DNA of 64,000 nucleotides from Corydoras sp. C115 (GCA_019802505.1 JAFMOC010000007.1:7016501-7080500); one strand, 5' to 3'. Positions 47,301 through 59,762 are shown, counted from the stretch's first letter. Translations and numbers: made by a program. Notes: a model not told the origin generated them from the letters alone.

Positions 47301-50300
47301 GGGCATTTCTGTCTGAAGTTTAGTCTTTAACAAGTAAAATGCATGCTCAATTGGGTTGAGATCAGGTGACTGACTTGGCCATTCAGGAACTTTCCACTTT
47401 TTTGCTTTAATAAACTCCTGGGTTGCTTTGGCTTTATGTTTGGCTTTATGTTTGGCTTTGGGGTCATTGTCCATCTGTATTATGAAACACCGACCAATGA
47501 GTTTGGCTGGATTTGAACACACAGTACGTCTCTGAATACCTCAGAATTCATCCGGCTGCTTCTGTCCTGTGTCACATCATCAATAAACACTAGTGACCCA
47601 GTGCCTCTGGCAGCCATGCATGCCCAAGCCATCACACTGCCTCCACTGTGTTTTACAGACGATGTGGTATGCTTTGGATCATGAGCTGTACCATGTCTTC
47701 GCCATACATTTTTCTTTCCATCATTCTGGTAGAGGGTGATGTTGGTTTTGTCTGTCCAATGAATGTTTTTCCAGAACTGTGCTGGTTTTTTTTAAAGATG
47801 TTTTTAGCAAAGTCCAATCTAGACTTTTTATCCTTGAGGCTTAAGAGTGGCTTGCACCGTGCAGTGAACCCTCTGTATTTACTTGCATGCAGTCTTCTCT
47901 TTATGGTAGACATGGATATTGATACGCCTACCTCCTGGAGAGGTAGCTGTTGGTCAGATATTGTTTGTTAGATGTTGTGAATGGATTTATCTTCACCATG
48001 TAAATTCTTCTCTGATCATCTACCACTGTTGTCTTCTGTGGACATCCAGGTTTTTTGCATTGGTGAGTTTTACCAGTGCTATCTTTTTTTCTTAGGGTGT
48101 ACCAAACTGTAGATTTTGCCATTCCTAATATTGTTGCAATTTCTCGGATGGGTTTTTTTCTGTTTTCTCAGATTAAGGATGGCTTGTTTCACCTGCATGG
48201 AGAGCTCCTTTGACCGCATGTTTTTTTTAACAGCAAAATCTTCCAAATGCAAGCAGCATGCCTAATATCAACTCCAGGCCTGCTTAATTGAGAATGACAT
48301 AACAAGGAATTGCCCACACCTGCCCATGAAATAGCCTTTGAGTCAATTGTCCAATTATTTTTGGTCCCTTTAAAAACAGGGTGGCACAGGTTAAGGAGCT
48401 GAAACTTCTAAACCCTTCATCCAATTTTAATGTGGATACCCTCAAATAAAAGCTGAAAGTCTGGAATTTATGTCCATGTCAATTAGATAATTATAACTTG
48501 AACATATTTCAGTCAACAGGTAAAAAAACAAAATTTGCGTCAGTGTCCAAATATTTATGGACCTAACTGTATATTACCATATTTTTGAGCCGTCTGTGTA
48601 TCACTTCACATGTGTGGTATTTCTAAGGACTTGTGCTTTTACAATAAAGACAAACATGTAAAAACGATTCATGTGGGTGAATCTGATGGAGCAGGTCATA
48701 ATGGTAGGGTTGTATTTATATTACATCTATGCATTGTTTTATGTATGCTTGAATTCAAATATTAAAATTCAGAGAGCATTTAAATTTGTGTTTACCTTAA
48801 TTTTATCATTGTCTAAAATACACTGTCAACAAAATCAACAAAAGTATTGAGAGACACAACTTTAAATATTATATTTAGGTATTTCATTCAGTATTATTGC
48901 CACAGTTGAATAAATCAAATGCCTATCTATATGTATTTTGCACAACTGTGTTTTCAGCATTGTGGTAACAGTTTGGATAAAGGTCATTTTCTGTTCCAGC
49001 ATAAAATCATAATTGGATAAGTTTGAAAATCAAATTCAGCCCACACTGAACCCTGACCGTAACCCCATTCAATGTGTTCTGGTTAAATTGGAAAGGGAGT
49101 CAGGCCCTCTCATCCAACATCTGTGTCTGATATCAACAATGCTCTTTTGGTTAACTGGACAAAATTACCAAAGTATGTTCCAAAGTACTTTTTTCCATGC
49201 AGTGTATGTGACTATTTACAGGCTGTGTAACAGCTCTGATCAGTTTTGGGAAGCATGTTAATGCTTAATGTCCATTAGGGCTCAGGGTATTTCAACATAT
49301 TATTGATAATCATAATATATATATATTTTTTTTTTCTTTTCTTTTTCTTGTTTTGTCACTCTGAATGTCAGATGCCCCAGCTGTTGACAAGGAAGAGTTG
49401 TTCGTTCAGAAGCTACGCCAGTGCTGTGTACTTTTTGACTTTGTGACAGATCCTCTCAGTGATCTGAAGTACAAGGAGGTGAAGCGTGCTGGCCTGAATG
49501 AAATGGTGGAGTACATTACACATAACCGTGATGTTGTAACTGAGTCTATCTACCCAGAGGCTGTCATTATGGTGAGAGGCACACATGCACACACACACAC
49601 ATGCACACATGATGGTTTGTAAGACAAATTACCTGACCAGCTTTGTGATATTATTCATGACACAAATAATAAAGAAGTCATGCTGTTTCAAAATTAACTG
49701 TTAGTTATTAAAAGACTAAATCTAGAAATAAAACTATTTTAAGTTGAATGATAAAATAAGCATTTTAACTTTTTTAGATCTATTTTGTGCATGTGCCTGT
49801 ATCAGCAAAATCTGCCTGAGTGTTTAACTAGCACACTGACAAAACTCAAATAACAAACCATTTCAGTAAAAATTGGGACACTTTCTAAAAATGTAATAAA
49901 AACTGAAGTCTGTAAGATTCACTCAAATATTTCTTAAACAGACAAAAGGGACAAAAAATATATTCAATAATGAACTTAATTCTATCTGTTATATCTAAAC
50001 AAATTTAGAATTTGATTCTGGCAACAATCGTAGAAAAAGTTTGGACAGGTACATGCCTGTGTCTTTGTGAAGCCACACTGTTGTCTGGTCCTGTATTATC
50101 CTGCAGGAACAGACATTGGTACAATGGCGCGTGAAGACAGAAGTGTTACTTGGACATAAATGCACTAACATGAATGAGTTTAAATAGTCACAATGTGTGA
50201 ACTGTTATTTACAGAAAAAAACTAAGTTGATTAATTATATTAACAGGATCAAAAAATATGGTTTTGTTACTTTAGTTTTAACATCATTGCATTAACCTCT

Positions 50301-53300
50301 AATAGAGTCCAATATATAAATCTAATCTAAATCACAATACATTATTAAGCCCTGGGGGAAATTGCAGATAACATTGTCTTTGAACTACCGGAATGAAATT
50401 TGTCACGCACTGTTGATGCACAACATTTTTTAGTTTTAAAGTTATATGTTTGTTGCTTTTTTGTTTATTATGTTTATTTCTGTAGTTTTCAGTTAATTTG
50501 TTCCGGACTTTGCCTCCATCTTCCAATCCTACTGGGGCAGAGTTCGACCCTGAGGAAGATGAGCCCACACTAGAGGCAGCTTGGCCTCATCTTCAGGTGA
50601 GTGTCACCATCTGTCATGTCCTTCCATAGGATCTTCAATTTAAACTTAAGTTAGTTGCTGTATCAGCACTTTTATGTACTGGCTGATTGCAGACTGATCA
50701 CTTATATAGAGATTTATGTGTTGCTTCTTCTGACCGATCTCATCAGGGTTATAGCTTGTTAGCAGTTTAGTATTCAACTATTAACAGACATGACTGTTAC
50801 CATAGAAAATAATAATGAACTTCATAATGAGCCTGTCTTTTGCTTTTTTTTTCTTAGCTGGTATATGAATTCTTCTTAAGATTTTTGGAATCACCCGACT
50901 TCCAACCAAACATCGCCAAAAAATACATAGACCAGAAATTTGTGATGTCTGTAAGTGTCTTCTGTTCTTATAGATAAATATGTTCACTGTTTCAAAGCTT
51001 GTCTGCCACAGCTAGAAGCTGATTGTCACTGATAGAATAATTATATGAAAATAATATATCAAAAGTATTTTGATAGCTAATTAATTGGTTTGATGTGTTT
51101 AGCTTCTGGAGCTTTTTGACAGTGAGGACCCCAGAGAGAGAGATTTTTTGAAAACTATTCTGCACAGGATCTATGGAAAGTTCCTGGGTCTTAGAGCCTA
51201 CATTCGACGACAAATTAATAACATTTTTTATAGGTGAATATTTTTTCTTTTAATTATTCATTCATTCATTATCTTCCGCTTTATCCTATATTAGGGTCGC
51301 GGGGGGTTCCCCATGCCCATCCAGGGGAGAACGTTTCGGGCACTGGGCAGATACACCCAGGACAGGGCACCAATCTATCGCTGGGCACACACTCACTCAC
51401 ACAGACCCCACACAAACACACTCTACATGGGGCAATTTGGAAAACTCAATTGACTTGATCCATGTTTTTGGACGGTGGGAGGAAACCGGAGAACCCGAGT
51501 TTATACTTCCTATTTATTGCCTCATGTTGTTGCTGTAGGCATCAAAAATTACAATTACATTATTCAAAATGTTTTTTTTTTTATTTTGATTGATCACTAC
51601 AGCTTTACCATTTATTGGATTTAATGATTTGAAACTTTAAACACACATGAGAAACCATAACATTTTAAGCATTTAAACATAAACTTTGCTATCTTTGTTA
51701 ATGGCATGATAAAAAAATGGGGCCTTACATTTTGAACAACCCTTGTAAATTCTTTATTCTGCATGCTTATAAATCAATTGGTATTGATCGCTGGTCTTAA
51801 ATGTCCTCCTTATCCTCTCATTATCCATTTCTGCAATAAACGGTCATCCTACTGTTTAATAATGTTAATCCAGTAATGTTTAAATTATCACTGATTGTCG
51901 GACTGTCAGGTTTCTGTCTTTTAACATTTATTATTTCATTACATTTTTATACATTGATTTCAGGTTCATTTATGAAACAGAGCATCATAATGGCATTGCA
52001 GAGCTTTTAGAAATCCTAGGAAGGTGAGTTTCAGTGTTGTCTGTAAACAGTGTTGTCATGACAAATTAAATTAAAGGAGAGACCACACTGACATGCACTG
52101 AATTGAAAGGACACACACTGTCACTTGAGCAGACTGCATTTTGTTTTACCTACAGTATAATTAATGGATTTGCCCTGCCCCTGAAAGAGGAACACAAAAT
52201 GTTTCTGATCCGAGTGCTGCTGCCGCTGCACAAAGTCAAATCACTTAGTGTCTACCATCCTCAGGTAGGCCTTTCTTCTCTTTTCTTTTCCAATAGATCT
52301 TCTTTTAATTTTGTCCTAAGCTACTTTCACAATAAGTCCAGTTATTAACCCACCCAAATAATAAGATGCATTATTTATTTTTAATTTTTTTCTCAGCTGG
52401 CATATTGTGTTGTTCAGTTTTTGGAAAAGGACAGTGGTCTTACTGAACCTGTAAGTAATACAGATTAATCGATTATTATGATAAAGAAAATGTGTTTAAT
52501 TTAAATAAATATTAAAATTATATCTCAATTAAAACTGAAGATCTGCACTGTTATTTCTGTGCTTCAGGTTATAATGGGTCTCCTGAAGTTCTGGCCGAAG
52601 ACCCACAGTCCGAAAGAGGTCATGTTCCTGAACGAGTTGGAAGAGATACTGGATGTCATTGAACCCTCAGAATTTGTCAAAGTCATGGAACCTCTTTTTA
52701 GACAACTAGCCAAATGTGTATCCAGCCCACATTTTCAGGTGGGACTTCATGCTATATGGGGGGCTTGGTCTGAATAATGCTTACACGGACGATACCATGC
52801 AGTGTAGAATGCACAAATTAGGCCATTAGTAATAAGCAATAAAAACTCATGTATAAACAACATGCCTAACAAATCAAATCCTGTGTCTTAGGTTGCAGAG
52901 AGGGCTCTATATTACTGGAACAATGAGTATATCATGAGCCTTATCAGTGACAATGCTGCCAAGATCCTGCCAATAATGTTCCCTGCTCTCTATAAGAATT
53001 CCAAAAGCCACTGGAACAAGTATGAAACCAGCTTGATTTAGTTTATATTGGTTTATAAAATCTGAACACACTTTCTAATAATGCTGGTACTTTTACTTTC
53101 TGCAGGACAATCCATGGGCTCATTTACAATGCCCTGAAGCTATTTATGGAGATGAACCAGAAGCTGTTTGATGATTGTTCTCAGCAGTACAAAGCTGAGA
53201 AGCAAAAGTAAGGAAATAAATAAGAAGTTTTATAGGAATCTGGGAGAAAAAATACAAAACTACCAGAGAAAATGAAATGAACAAATGATTTATAAGAGAT

Positions 53301-55130
53301 AAATGTTCTTCATTGGCCATTTATTTCTCATATTTATTTATTTTCACTTGTTCTTACTACTGCTATGACATAACTATGTCATTTTCTTCATCTTTTACCC
53401 AACAGAGAGAAATATAAACTAAAGGAAAGGGAGGAGATCTGGCATAGAATTGAAGCGCTGGCAAAACAGAACCCTCAGGTACACAATTTCATTTTTGCAT
53501 CTCAGATCCCAGTTTACACACATGAACTACTTGTATTCTTGCTAAAAACAATATTATTATGTGTAAGTAGAGTATTTTCGGTCCTTAAATCTGGGTGTCT
53601 GAACTGTTAGTCCAGCCCTGACATTTGTGCCAACATTGCACAACTCTGACCACTTCACATTTGAATCAGTGCATGAAAAGTGGAAGCATAGTTAAACATT
53701 TTTACAATCATATACAATAAATTAAAATATAGATAACAAGTCATTTCCTGATGAGTTTTAACCTGGTATCCTGTTGCTTAGCAGTTGATGTTCTCTTTAA
53801 AAACCGGACTAGTTTATGCTGCAGAAGACAATTTTTTTAAATAGTTTTGTTTTAAATAAACACATTCATGAATGAAATCTTTTTATAGTGTGTTTGTAAT
53901 CATTTTATAAAAGCAAGAAGACACTTGAGGTTTTGCGCTATTGTGAATAAATCATTAAAAATGGGACTTTCCCATGATTTATTTACAATAATACATGCCA
54001 TCTTGTGTCTTGTTGCTTTATTAAACCATGAGAGGCCGTAGAGGTTACTTTATTTAATTTTTCTTGGTTCTCTGTTCTGACCTCAGGTTTCCAGGTCAAG
54101 TGTAATCACAAGTTTGTTTGCAAACATTTAGTATGATCTAGTGTGATTGTGTCTGTTGTGGAACCAAGTTAGGTAAATGTTCTACCACTTTTATTTTATT
54201 AGATCATTAAAATCCATCATGGACTACGACCTGGTCTGCCTCAAGATGAGGTCAGTGATTCTGTATTGATGTAAAAGTATGTTTACAGTGTACAGGTATT
54301 AGTGTGTTTCTAGAACCTGTCCCATTTTCAACAGTATATGATGTACAATGAGAACCCTGGGATGCCCCATTACTCTATGGAAACAGAGACCCCCACTGCT
54401 GAAGACATCCAGCTGCTGAAGAAGACTGTGGAGTCTGAGGCCTTGCAGGTATAGTTGGTTAAAATCCAACATAAAAATCTCTTTTTTTATTAGTAATGGT
54501 GGGTCATTTCCAATATGTGAAATGTTATGTGTTCAATTTGAATAAAAGCATCTGCAAAATGACAGTGTAAGCTTTTTATCCATTGAATATGGGGTTTGTA
54601 TAACTGTCTAGAGGATTGTAAAAGAAGAGCATTGTCACCTATATGGTAATAATTAAGTGCCGGAAATTTGTAATTTGCTCATAAATGGTCTCTGGTCATT
54701 GCTTGAACGGTTTAAGGCTCGACTTGCACAACAAATATTCCCAAATCTCTCCCTCATGTTTGTACTATAATAGAAATGCTAACACGCTTACCTTTAAATT
54801 CTGTGGACTATCGGCTGATTTATTACCACACCTGCACAAGCGCAATTGAGACTTCGTACTTGGTATTGGTCTGTATGTAATCTGTACATTTGCATATAAG
54901 CGTACAGCTCTAGAGTTCAGGTTTAAAAAGGGAATTGACACAATTTTTTAGAAAGCTCAATGTGCTCAGCCTCTGCTCACTTTTTTCTTTAGGGCATGAA
55001 GGACCTCAAGAAAGACAAGGTGCTAATGCGACGGAAGTCAGAGCTGCCGCAGGATGTATACACTATAAAGGCTCTGGAAGCCCACAAGAGGGCGGAGGAA
55101 TACCTGACAGCCAATCAGGAAGCCCTCTGA
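38330..55130 (+). CDS. PPP2R5D: PPP2R5D, PP2A regulatory subunit B56-delta (16 coding exons, 589 aa)
   Basis: Targeting subunit of the PP2A holoenzyme: it binds the A scaffold and catalytic C subunit and selects phosphoprotein substrates. Coding exons: 38330-38356, 40697-40780, 43897-44071, 49372-49571, 50486-50596, 50858-50950, 51103-51233, 51964-52023, 52156-52264, 52397-52450, 52568-52738, 52892-53019, 53106-53207, 53406-53478, 54335-54448, 54993-55130. All have AG/GT borders and matching phases; the total is 1770 nt. The product starts MPNKNKKDK and has the delta-type 'STPPPTQLNKIKYSGGPQIV' region. The HEAT-repeat body carries the acidic loop EEDE at 185-188, where human disease variants fall, and 'WPKTHSPKEVMFLNELEEIL'. 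The basic C-terminal tail has the PKA-type site RRKS (S560 here, equivalent to human S573). Human B56-delta is 602 aa; the difference is in the variable N-terminus. A possible extra 48-nt exon lies at 54203-54250. Confidence 0.96.
39052..39356 (+). mobile_element. SINE, subfamily A (outer copy of a nested pair), PPP2R5D intron 1
   Basis: Begins at 'ggggtggcacgttcacctct' (box A region deleted) and runs to 'ccccgcgaccct'. It is interrupted there by an opposite-strand SINE and its last 40 bp resume at 39676-39716. Confidence 0.88.
39357..39663 (-). mobile_element. SINE, subfamily A, 5'-truncated, inserted into the SINE at 39052
   Basis: Minus-strand copy ending at 'gggattcgaaccaggaatcc', so its tRNA-like head is missing. 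The host SINE sequence 'ccccgcgaccct' is duplicated on both sides (39345-39356 and 39664-39675). Confidence 0.88.
39676..39716 (+). mobile_element. 3' tail of the outer SINE
   Basis: 'aatataggataaagcggaag' then 'ataatgaatgaatgaatg', completing the copy that starts at 39052. Confidence 0.88.
40046..40168 (+). mobile_element. SINE 3' half, 5'-truncated, with 13-bp target duplication
   Basis: Only the last part of the SINE, from 'cagcgatagattggcgccct' to 'aagtggaagataatggatgg'. The duplication 'attaatattttta' flanks it at 40033-40045 and 40169-40181, so the truncation happened at insertion. Confidence 0.88.
42625..42805. repeat. Old dispersed repeat related to 2455-2580
   Basis: Includes 'gaacaagacccttaacgctc', 'ctgtgctctaaccccaacaa' and 'gagttgctttgaagtaaagt'. 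These words are typical of an old fish SINE-like repeat. PPP2R5D intron 2. Confidence 0.4.
45210..45900 (-). repeat. Diverged L2 LINE 3' end, split by a SINE
   Basis: Left part 'catttacattaaatgaagtc' 'atttagcag', then after the SINE 'cagacgtttttatccaaagc' and sequence matching 7690-8040, including 'gacagagttggaaagat', 'agcagtggtgaa' and 'gtgaggttgaagcaccagg'. The reading frame is destroyed. PPP2R5D intron 3. Confidence 0.75.
45240..45602 (+). mobile_element. tRNA-derived SINE, subfamily A, full length, inserted in an L2 tail
   Basis: Complete copy with intact A and B boxes and a (GAAT)n tail. The 12-bp duplication 'gtcatttagcag' lies at 45228-45239 and 45603-45614 and belongs to the L2 it entered. 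Confidence 0.93.
46907..48569 (-). mobile_element. Tc1-like element, different family, inactive
   Basis: Terminal inverted repeats CAGTTAGGTCCATAAATATT / reverse complement at 48569, each next to a TA. Length is 1663 bp. It encodes a broken transposase on the minus strand. The termini and protein differ from the Tc1 at 6010. PPP2R5D intron 3. Confidence 0.9.
47160..48220 (-). pseudogene. Broken Tc1-like transposase
   Basis: On the minus strand it starts ATG at about 48220 (MRSKELSMQVKQAIL) and is soon frameshifted by an extra A in an A-run. Later pieces lie in other frames: 'MAKSTVWYTLRKKDSTGKT', 'KSRLDFAKNIF', and the C-terminal part with the second catalytic D (QMDNDPK) and the E (SPDLNPIEHAF). 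The block between them holds a small in-frame 12-bp duplication (KAKHKAKHKAK). Multiple frameshifts make it non-functional. Confidence 0.88.
51257..51499 (-). mobile_element. SINE, 5'-truncated (PPP2R5D intron 7)
   Basis: Minus-strand copy from the ATTCATTCATT tail to 'ggaaaccggagaacccgag'. The tRNA-related head is absent. It starts about 20 bp after the donor of exon 7. Confidence 0.85.
54203..54250 (+). other. PPP2R5D: Candidate 48-nt cassette exon of PPP2R5D
   Basis: It lies between exons 14 and 15, both phase 0 at the joint. It has a pyrimidine-rich acceptor ('cttttattttattag') and a GAG|GTCAGT donor. In phase 0 it is open and would add 16 residues, IIKIHHGLRPGLPQDE, before the variable linker ahead of the C-terminal tail. 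B56 genes vary by alternative splicing in this part. Not part of the 589-aa model; expression is unproven. Confidence 0.4.
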
Positions 55131-57630
55131 CCAGGAAGCACCATTTCCCCACAGCTGCACTATACCGAAACCGTCCTCGTCTCCGTCCAGAAACGTCGCT
55201 ACTGTGAACTTTTCCTCGTGTCATCTTTCTGCTGATGTCTTCATTCACTTTCTGTCCTGGAGGAGCCTTCCTGTCAAACCCTGATTGAGAGTGAGCTCAC
55301 ATGGTCTCCATTATGCGCTCACATACACTTCTGCACTCCATTCCAGAGATCAATCCACTTGAAAAAATATTAGATATAAAAGATTTATTCTGTTCTGGCC
55401 CATGATTAACATTTTACAAAAACCTTCACAATCCATTTATCTTTTAAATCATTTTAATGTAGAATGTATTTTATATCTCCCAACTTAATTTGGACCATTT
55501 ATTTTCTTTCTTACCATTAAGATTCTTAGTTTGTGCCCCTTCTTTTAATGAAAACAGATAAGGAGCACGAGTTGCATTCACTGTATTGTTTGGTTTCCTG
55601 CCCAAAGTCTGCTGTGTAGAGAATTAAGAATTCTTAAAGCCAGACATGCTTTCTCTAAATCATGTTGCCTTGTAGGAGAGGTGAAGCATCTGAATGTAAA
55701 GAATGAAAATGAATACACTCGTGTCCCTGATGTAGAGTCATACTCAAAAAGTGACAATTCATTTTTGTTACAAAACAAATTTGTTCCAAAGTGTCTTGAA
55801 GCACCTTCAGCTATGATTACAATGCACATGAATTGGGGCAGTGTGTCTGTAAACATATGTAATGTGACATTTCCATCTTTTATTGATCACTAGAGATTTA
55901 GTCTTCTGAACACAGCCCATAGATTTTTAAAAGGTCAGGACTCAGTAGTGTAAAAATATTTCTTTGTGCTGCCTGATTCACTCTTTAATATAAATTGATC
56001 ATGTTGAATGGACATGGGAAGAACAGTTGTTAATCAAGACGGGCAAAGCTTTTTTTGTTGTGGTTTGCATGTTCTCCTGTGAACTGAGATTCCTTCCCCT
56101 GGCTGAATTGCTCATATGAAATTACCCCTTGTGTGACGTTGTCACAGTGCTTGTGTCGTCCCTGTGATGGACTGACATCCTGACCAAAGTGTTTCGCTTT
56201 TCAGTGAGGGAATAACCTGAACATTCTGTACATTCAGTACTCAGATGATTCAATCTGACCATCTGAAGCGCAACTCCAGATCTTCCCCAATGTTCAAGAA
56301 GTGTAAACAGACACTTTTAAAGCTTAAAGAGAGGTTTAAACCTCTTTGCTCCTTGCACATTAACAATTGTTTTAAGATGTTGTCATCAGTTTCTTAATAC
56401 ACATTAAAGAATAGTAGTCCGGCCCTGAACAGCTGCAAAGTCCTAGAAGTGGAACACAGTACTAACCTCTTGAAACATCACCAGCAGACCATTCCATTTA
56501 TTATTCTTCAAAAGAATGCTTTTACAAATCACCCATCATCCTGTAGTGCTGGGTGTAGAATGTTACCAACATGCTCCTGTGTCTCGTACAGAACAATCCC
56601 TTTAACCAGAGATTAAGATTGTATCCTCAGCCTTGAAAAATTGTGTCAACAATCCATACTTTGAGGCTTTTGTGGAAGAGGAAATATTAGTGCAACTGAA
56701 GGAGTAAATCACATTACATCACTTCTTTTTTCCACAACTCTTGCTGGAGATGAATAGATTATGATTGATGTGCTGAAGCAATCTTTGTAGTTCGAAAGAG
56801 AGATGCACATATTGGGTTTAATGGACTGCTATACAATCTTATTTGAACTGATAAGAAAAAAAAGATGCTTGCTTACATTTTCAGATGGTCTACATGAGAA
56901 ACGCAGCCTGCTGTTGCATTTGTGTATTGTACATGTATTGATTATGGATTGCAACCGTTCTCATAAACTCCACCTCGAATAGGAACTTGCCCACTTCACT
57001 GGAGTGAAAATACTGATCATGCAACACTCTGTGGGTGTGATGCTGCTCTGTCCCTCAGCTGATTTATTGTGGTGAAGGCAGAAATACAGAAGGAGTATCC
57101 TGGAATGTTGGTTATTTAGGATCTTCACCACAGTGCTGTACAAGTAAAGAAGACGTACAGCTCCTTTAGGTGCAGGGATCTGACTAGCTGCTCTCTGATT
57201 CGCCGTACACACACACAACCTCTGTGTGGTAATTGTGAAACTGCTGTTCATGAGATATTTTTCGTTTTGCAAAGTGTAGTATCACTGATCATTCCACAGC
57301 AACATTCCATCCTCACACTGTAGTCCAACAACGATGCCCGTCAATCTCATGGAGCTCACAGATCACTGGCTCTGACCTGATATAGGGCTTTCTCTGTGAC
57401 CTGGTTTCTGTTGTCTAGTCACTACAACCACTGTAGAATTAAAAATAAAGGGCGGCCCTTTCCCCCTTCCTCATCCTGTCCCATGTCTGACACTAATCTT
57501 ACGCTGCTTTCTGGGTCATATGTACATATGTTGTACTTTAATTAGGTAAAGCATTACATAGTATGAAAGTCATATTTTGTACAGATGTTCATGTATGTAC
57601 AGAACAAACAAATAAAGTCAAAATACAGAC
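55131..57630 (+). other. PPP2R5D: PPP2R5D 3' UTR
   Basis: Unique, moderately AT-rich sequence with no convincing ORF. It ends with AATAAA at 57444-57449 and 57611-57616. The second is followed by a GT-poor, A-rich stretch and then the 3' end of MEA1 on the opposite strand. Confidence 0.6.
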
Positions 57631-57977
57631 AACGGTGCATTAATTGTTCCAGATTCATGCACACTGCCTAATAAACAGAACTACTGCAGCTGATTAGTGG
57701 GTCCAAGAAACTACAAAAGAATAATCTAATTGTGAGATGATGTGATTATGGTTCACCAATGCAGTTAAAGAGAGGATGTGTAGAAAGAAATTCAACAAAT
57801 GGTAGAATCGAGACTGTCACTTGGGTCCATGGTCATGGAGTCAAATCCTCCTGCTGACAGAAATCTCGGTAAATGAACTAATGATTTCCTGTCACTTCAG
57901 TCAAACCACTGGACATGTTCTAAAATGGAATGAAGTCGACGAAGCAGCCGGTGGATGTAGTGCTGAAGGCTGGTTCG

Positions 57978-59380
57978 TTACTTGCGTTGCAGCAGAAGAC
58001 CAGCAGAGCTCTGCCGGGACTGAAGTGTCTTCTGCACCATGTCCTCCCATTGATCATCTGATATCTCACGAGCCCAGGCTGGAATCCCAAGAGATGGCAA
58101 GTTCACGGCTGCCATGGTCTTCTTCACAAGCTCGACGTGATCTGTGAGAACGGGCAAACTCAGTACTGGGAAATGAACCCAGGACCTTTCAATGCTGGAA
58201 GAACAATGTGCTTACCAGGATCCATAGGAATGGAAGCATGACTCCTACATGCAGCAGCCCCTTCAGGATCCTCTTCTTCATCACTATCTGGAGCAGGGGG
58301 CTGAGGCAGGAACAAGCCCATGGCCTGTGAGACAGTAACCATGGCATTAACTGGTCTGTTACATATAAACACACGAGGTATGTTTAAATGACTATCTTGT
58401 TTCTACAGGCACTGTTCATTTTATCAGGTCACTTTCCAGGAAACATTTACTAGAACTTGTTATTTAGATTCAGTGTTAAACATAAACAAAATTAGAAATG
58501 AATCTGCAACAAATGCAAAAACATTGGTACTGACAAAAGGCTCAAGTAAGGTTCGAAAACATTCCACAATTAGCAGATTAGCTATTCTTTTTAAGTAATG
58601 GCCCTGTCTTATCACTTTATATAGCTTCAGTCAGTCAAACTAAAGACAGTTGGGCAGTGCAATAATGCAAAACTTGTATTTATGAATTTTGAAATGATTT
58701 GAAGATTTAATGTGGATATTACTTTCCTGGCTGATAATACTTGAGTGGTCCTTAGGCTCATATTGCTTTTTATATAGAAGTACTGGTGATATTAACATTA
58801 CACTACGCAATTTCAGTTCTGTAGTGTAACAAAATTTTTTTAGACACTAGATGTATAATTTTATTGCAGTGGTTTGGAGAAGGGTTTTTCTTATGAAGGT
58901 TCCACTTCTACAGGATCAGTAAAGTGGGGATTTTAATGGCCACTTTAAAATTCCTCCATAAAGATGGAAATCTAAACTTTAAGCACAGTCATGGATTCAA
59001 GATGAATAGATCAGGCTACCCCAACTTGGTCCTATAACCTATAAGCAGATTTGTGATAAAGATCAGAATTTTAAAAGCTGGTTGAATGTAAAGCTCAGTA
59101 CCTCTATTCTCTCCTGCACCTCCTGCAGCTGATCCGCATGAGTGGGCTCATCATTCTGCTCTGTGTGTTGGCTGTTTACTGCATCAGGCTCCTGGTTTAG
59201 TGGTTGGTAATAATAACCTGTAGTGTCTTCCTCCTCCCCTGGAGCACCGTCCTCTCCCTCTCCATCCTCACCACTCCACTCCTCCACCACAGGCTCCGAC
59301 TCCCTCTCCTGTCCCAAATCCTCCTCCGAGCTTGGCAACACTCTCTCAGGACCCATCACCTGAGTCCACTCCACTTCCAT
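57978..59380 (-). CDS. MEA1: MEA1, male-enhanced antigen 1 (3 coding exons, 183 aa)
   Basis: Small acidic protein of unknown biochemical role; the mammalian gene is expressed strongly in testis. Coding exons on the minus strand: 59102-59380, 58216-58324 and 57978-58141, all with AG/GT borders and agreeing phases, total 552 nt including stop. Recognisable blocks: 'MGPERVLP' near the N-terminus, a Glu-rich stretch, 'YYYQPLNQ' (conserved YxYQPLNQ), 'VQERIE', then 'DSDEEEDPEG'. 'SIPMDPDHVELVKKTMA' and the conserved C-terminal block 'PAWAREISDDQWEDMVQK' follow. Human MEA1 has about the same length. A further AG acceptor (TTTCTCTAACAG) 9-10 bp upstream of the ATG suggests a 5' non-coding exon further up. 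It is convergent with PPP2R5D, about 350 bp apart. Confidence 0.95.
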
Positions 59381-59532
59381 CCACTAGTTCCTGTTAGAGA
59401 AAACCACAGTGTACAAAACAGAGCACCATCTGTACACACACTGCACATGCCATTACTAAAAAAGAAAAACTAAATTGATTTTCAAGAAAGTACAGAAGGC
59501 CAGAGAGGAACTGTGTATTTATTTTTTAAGTC

Positions 59533-59762
59533 GTTATCTTGAGATAACAAATCTTGTTGTGATCATGACTTATTTTTGAGCGAGCGGGGAGAGAGCAGGA
59601 TGGTACACCTGACACAGTATATATAGAAGTTATTCTATTTACTTCAACCGTTGCAGAATAAATAAAGTGTTTTATGACAGTTTTATGGTAAATCGTGGCT
59701 CTGCTGTTTCCTAAAGCGAATACCGGGGTGTTTTTGTGACCTGCAGGGTCTCACCAGCCTTC
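59533..59762 (+). repeat. Left arm of a large inverted repeat
   Basis: Begins with the palindrome GTTATCTTGAGATAAC. About 230 bp match the reverse complement of 60848-61098, including 'gttttatggtaaatcgtggc' and 'tctgctgtt'. See the finding on this pair. Confidence 0.8.

Noticed and set aside
56050..56200. Another copy of the SINE in the PPP2R5D 3' UTR ('tttgcatgttctcctgtgaa', 'gtgatggactgacatcctga')
   Set aside because: A few shared words in the right order, but too diverged to tell from chance without an alignment.
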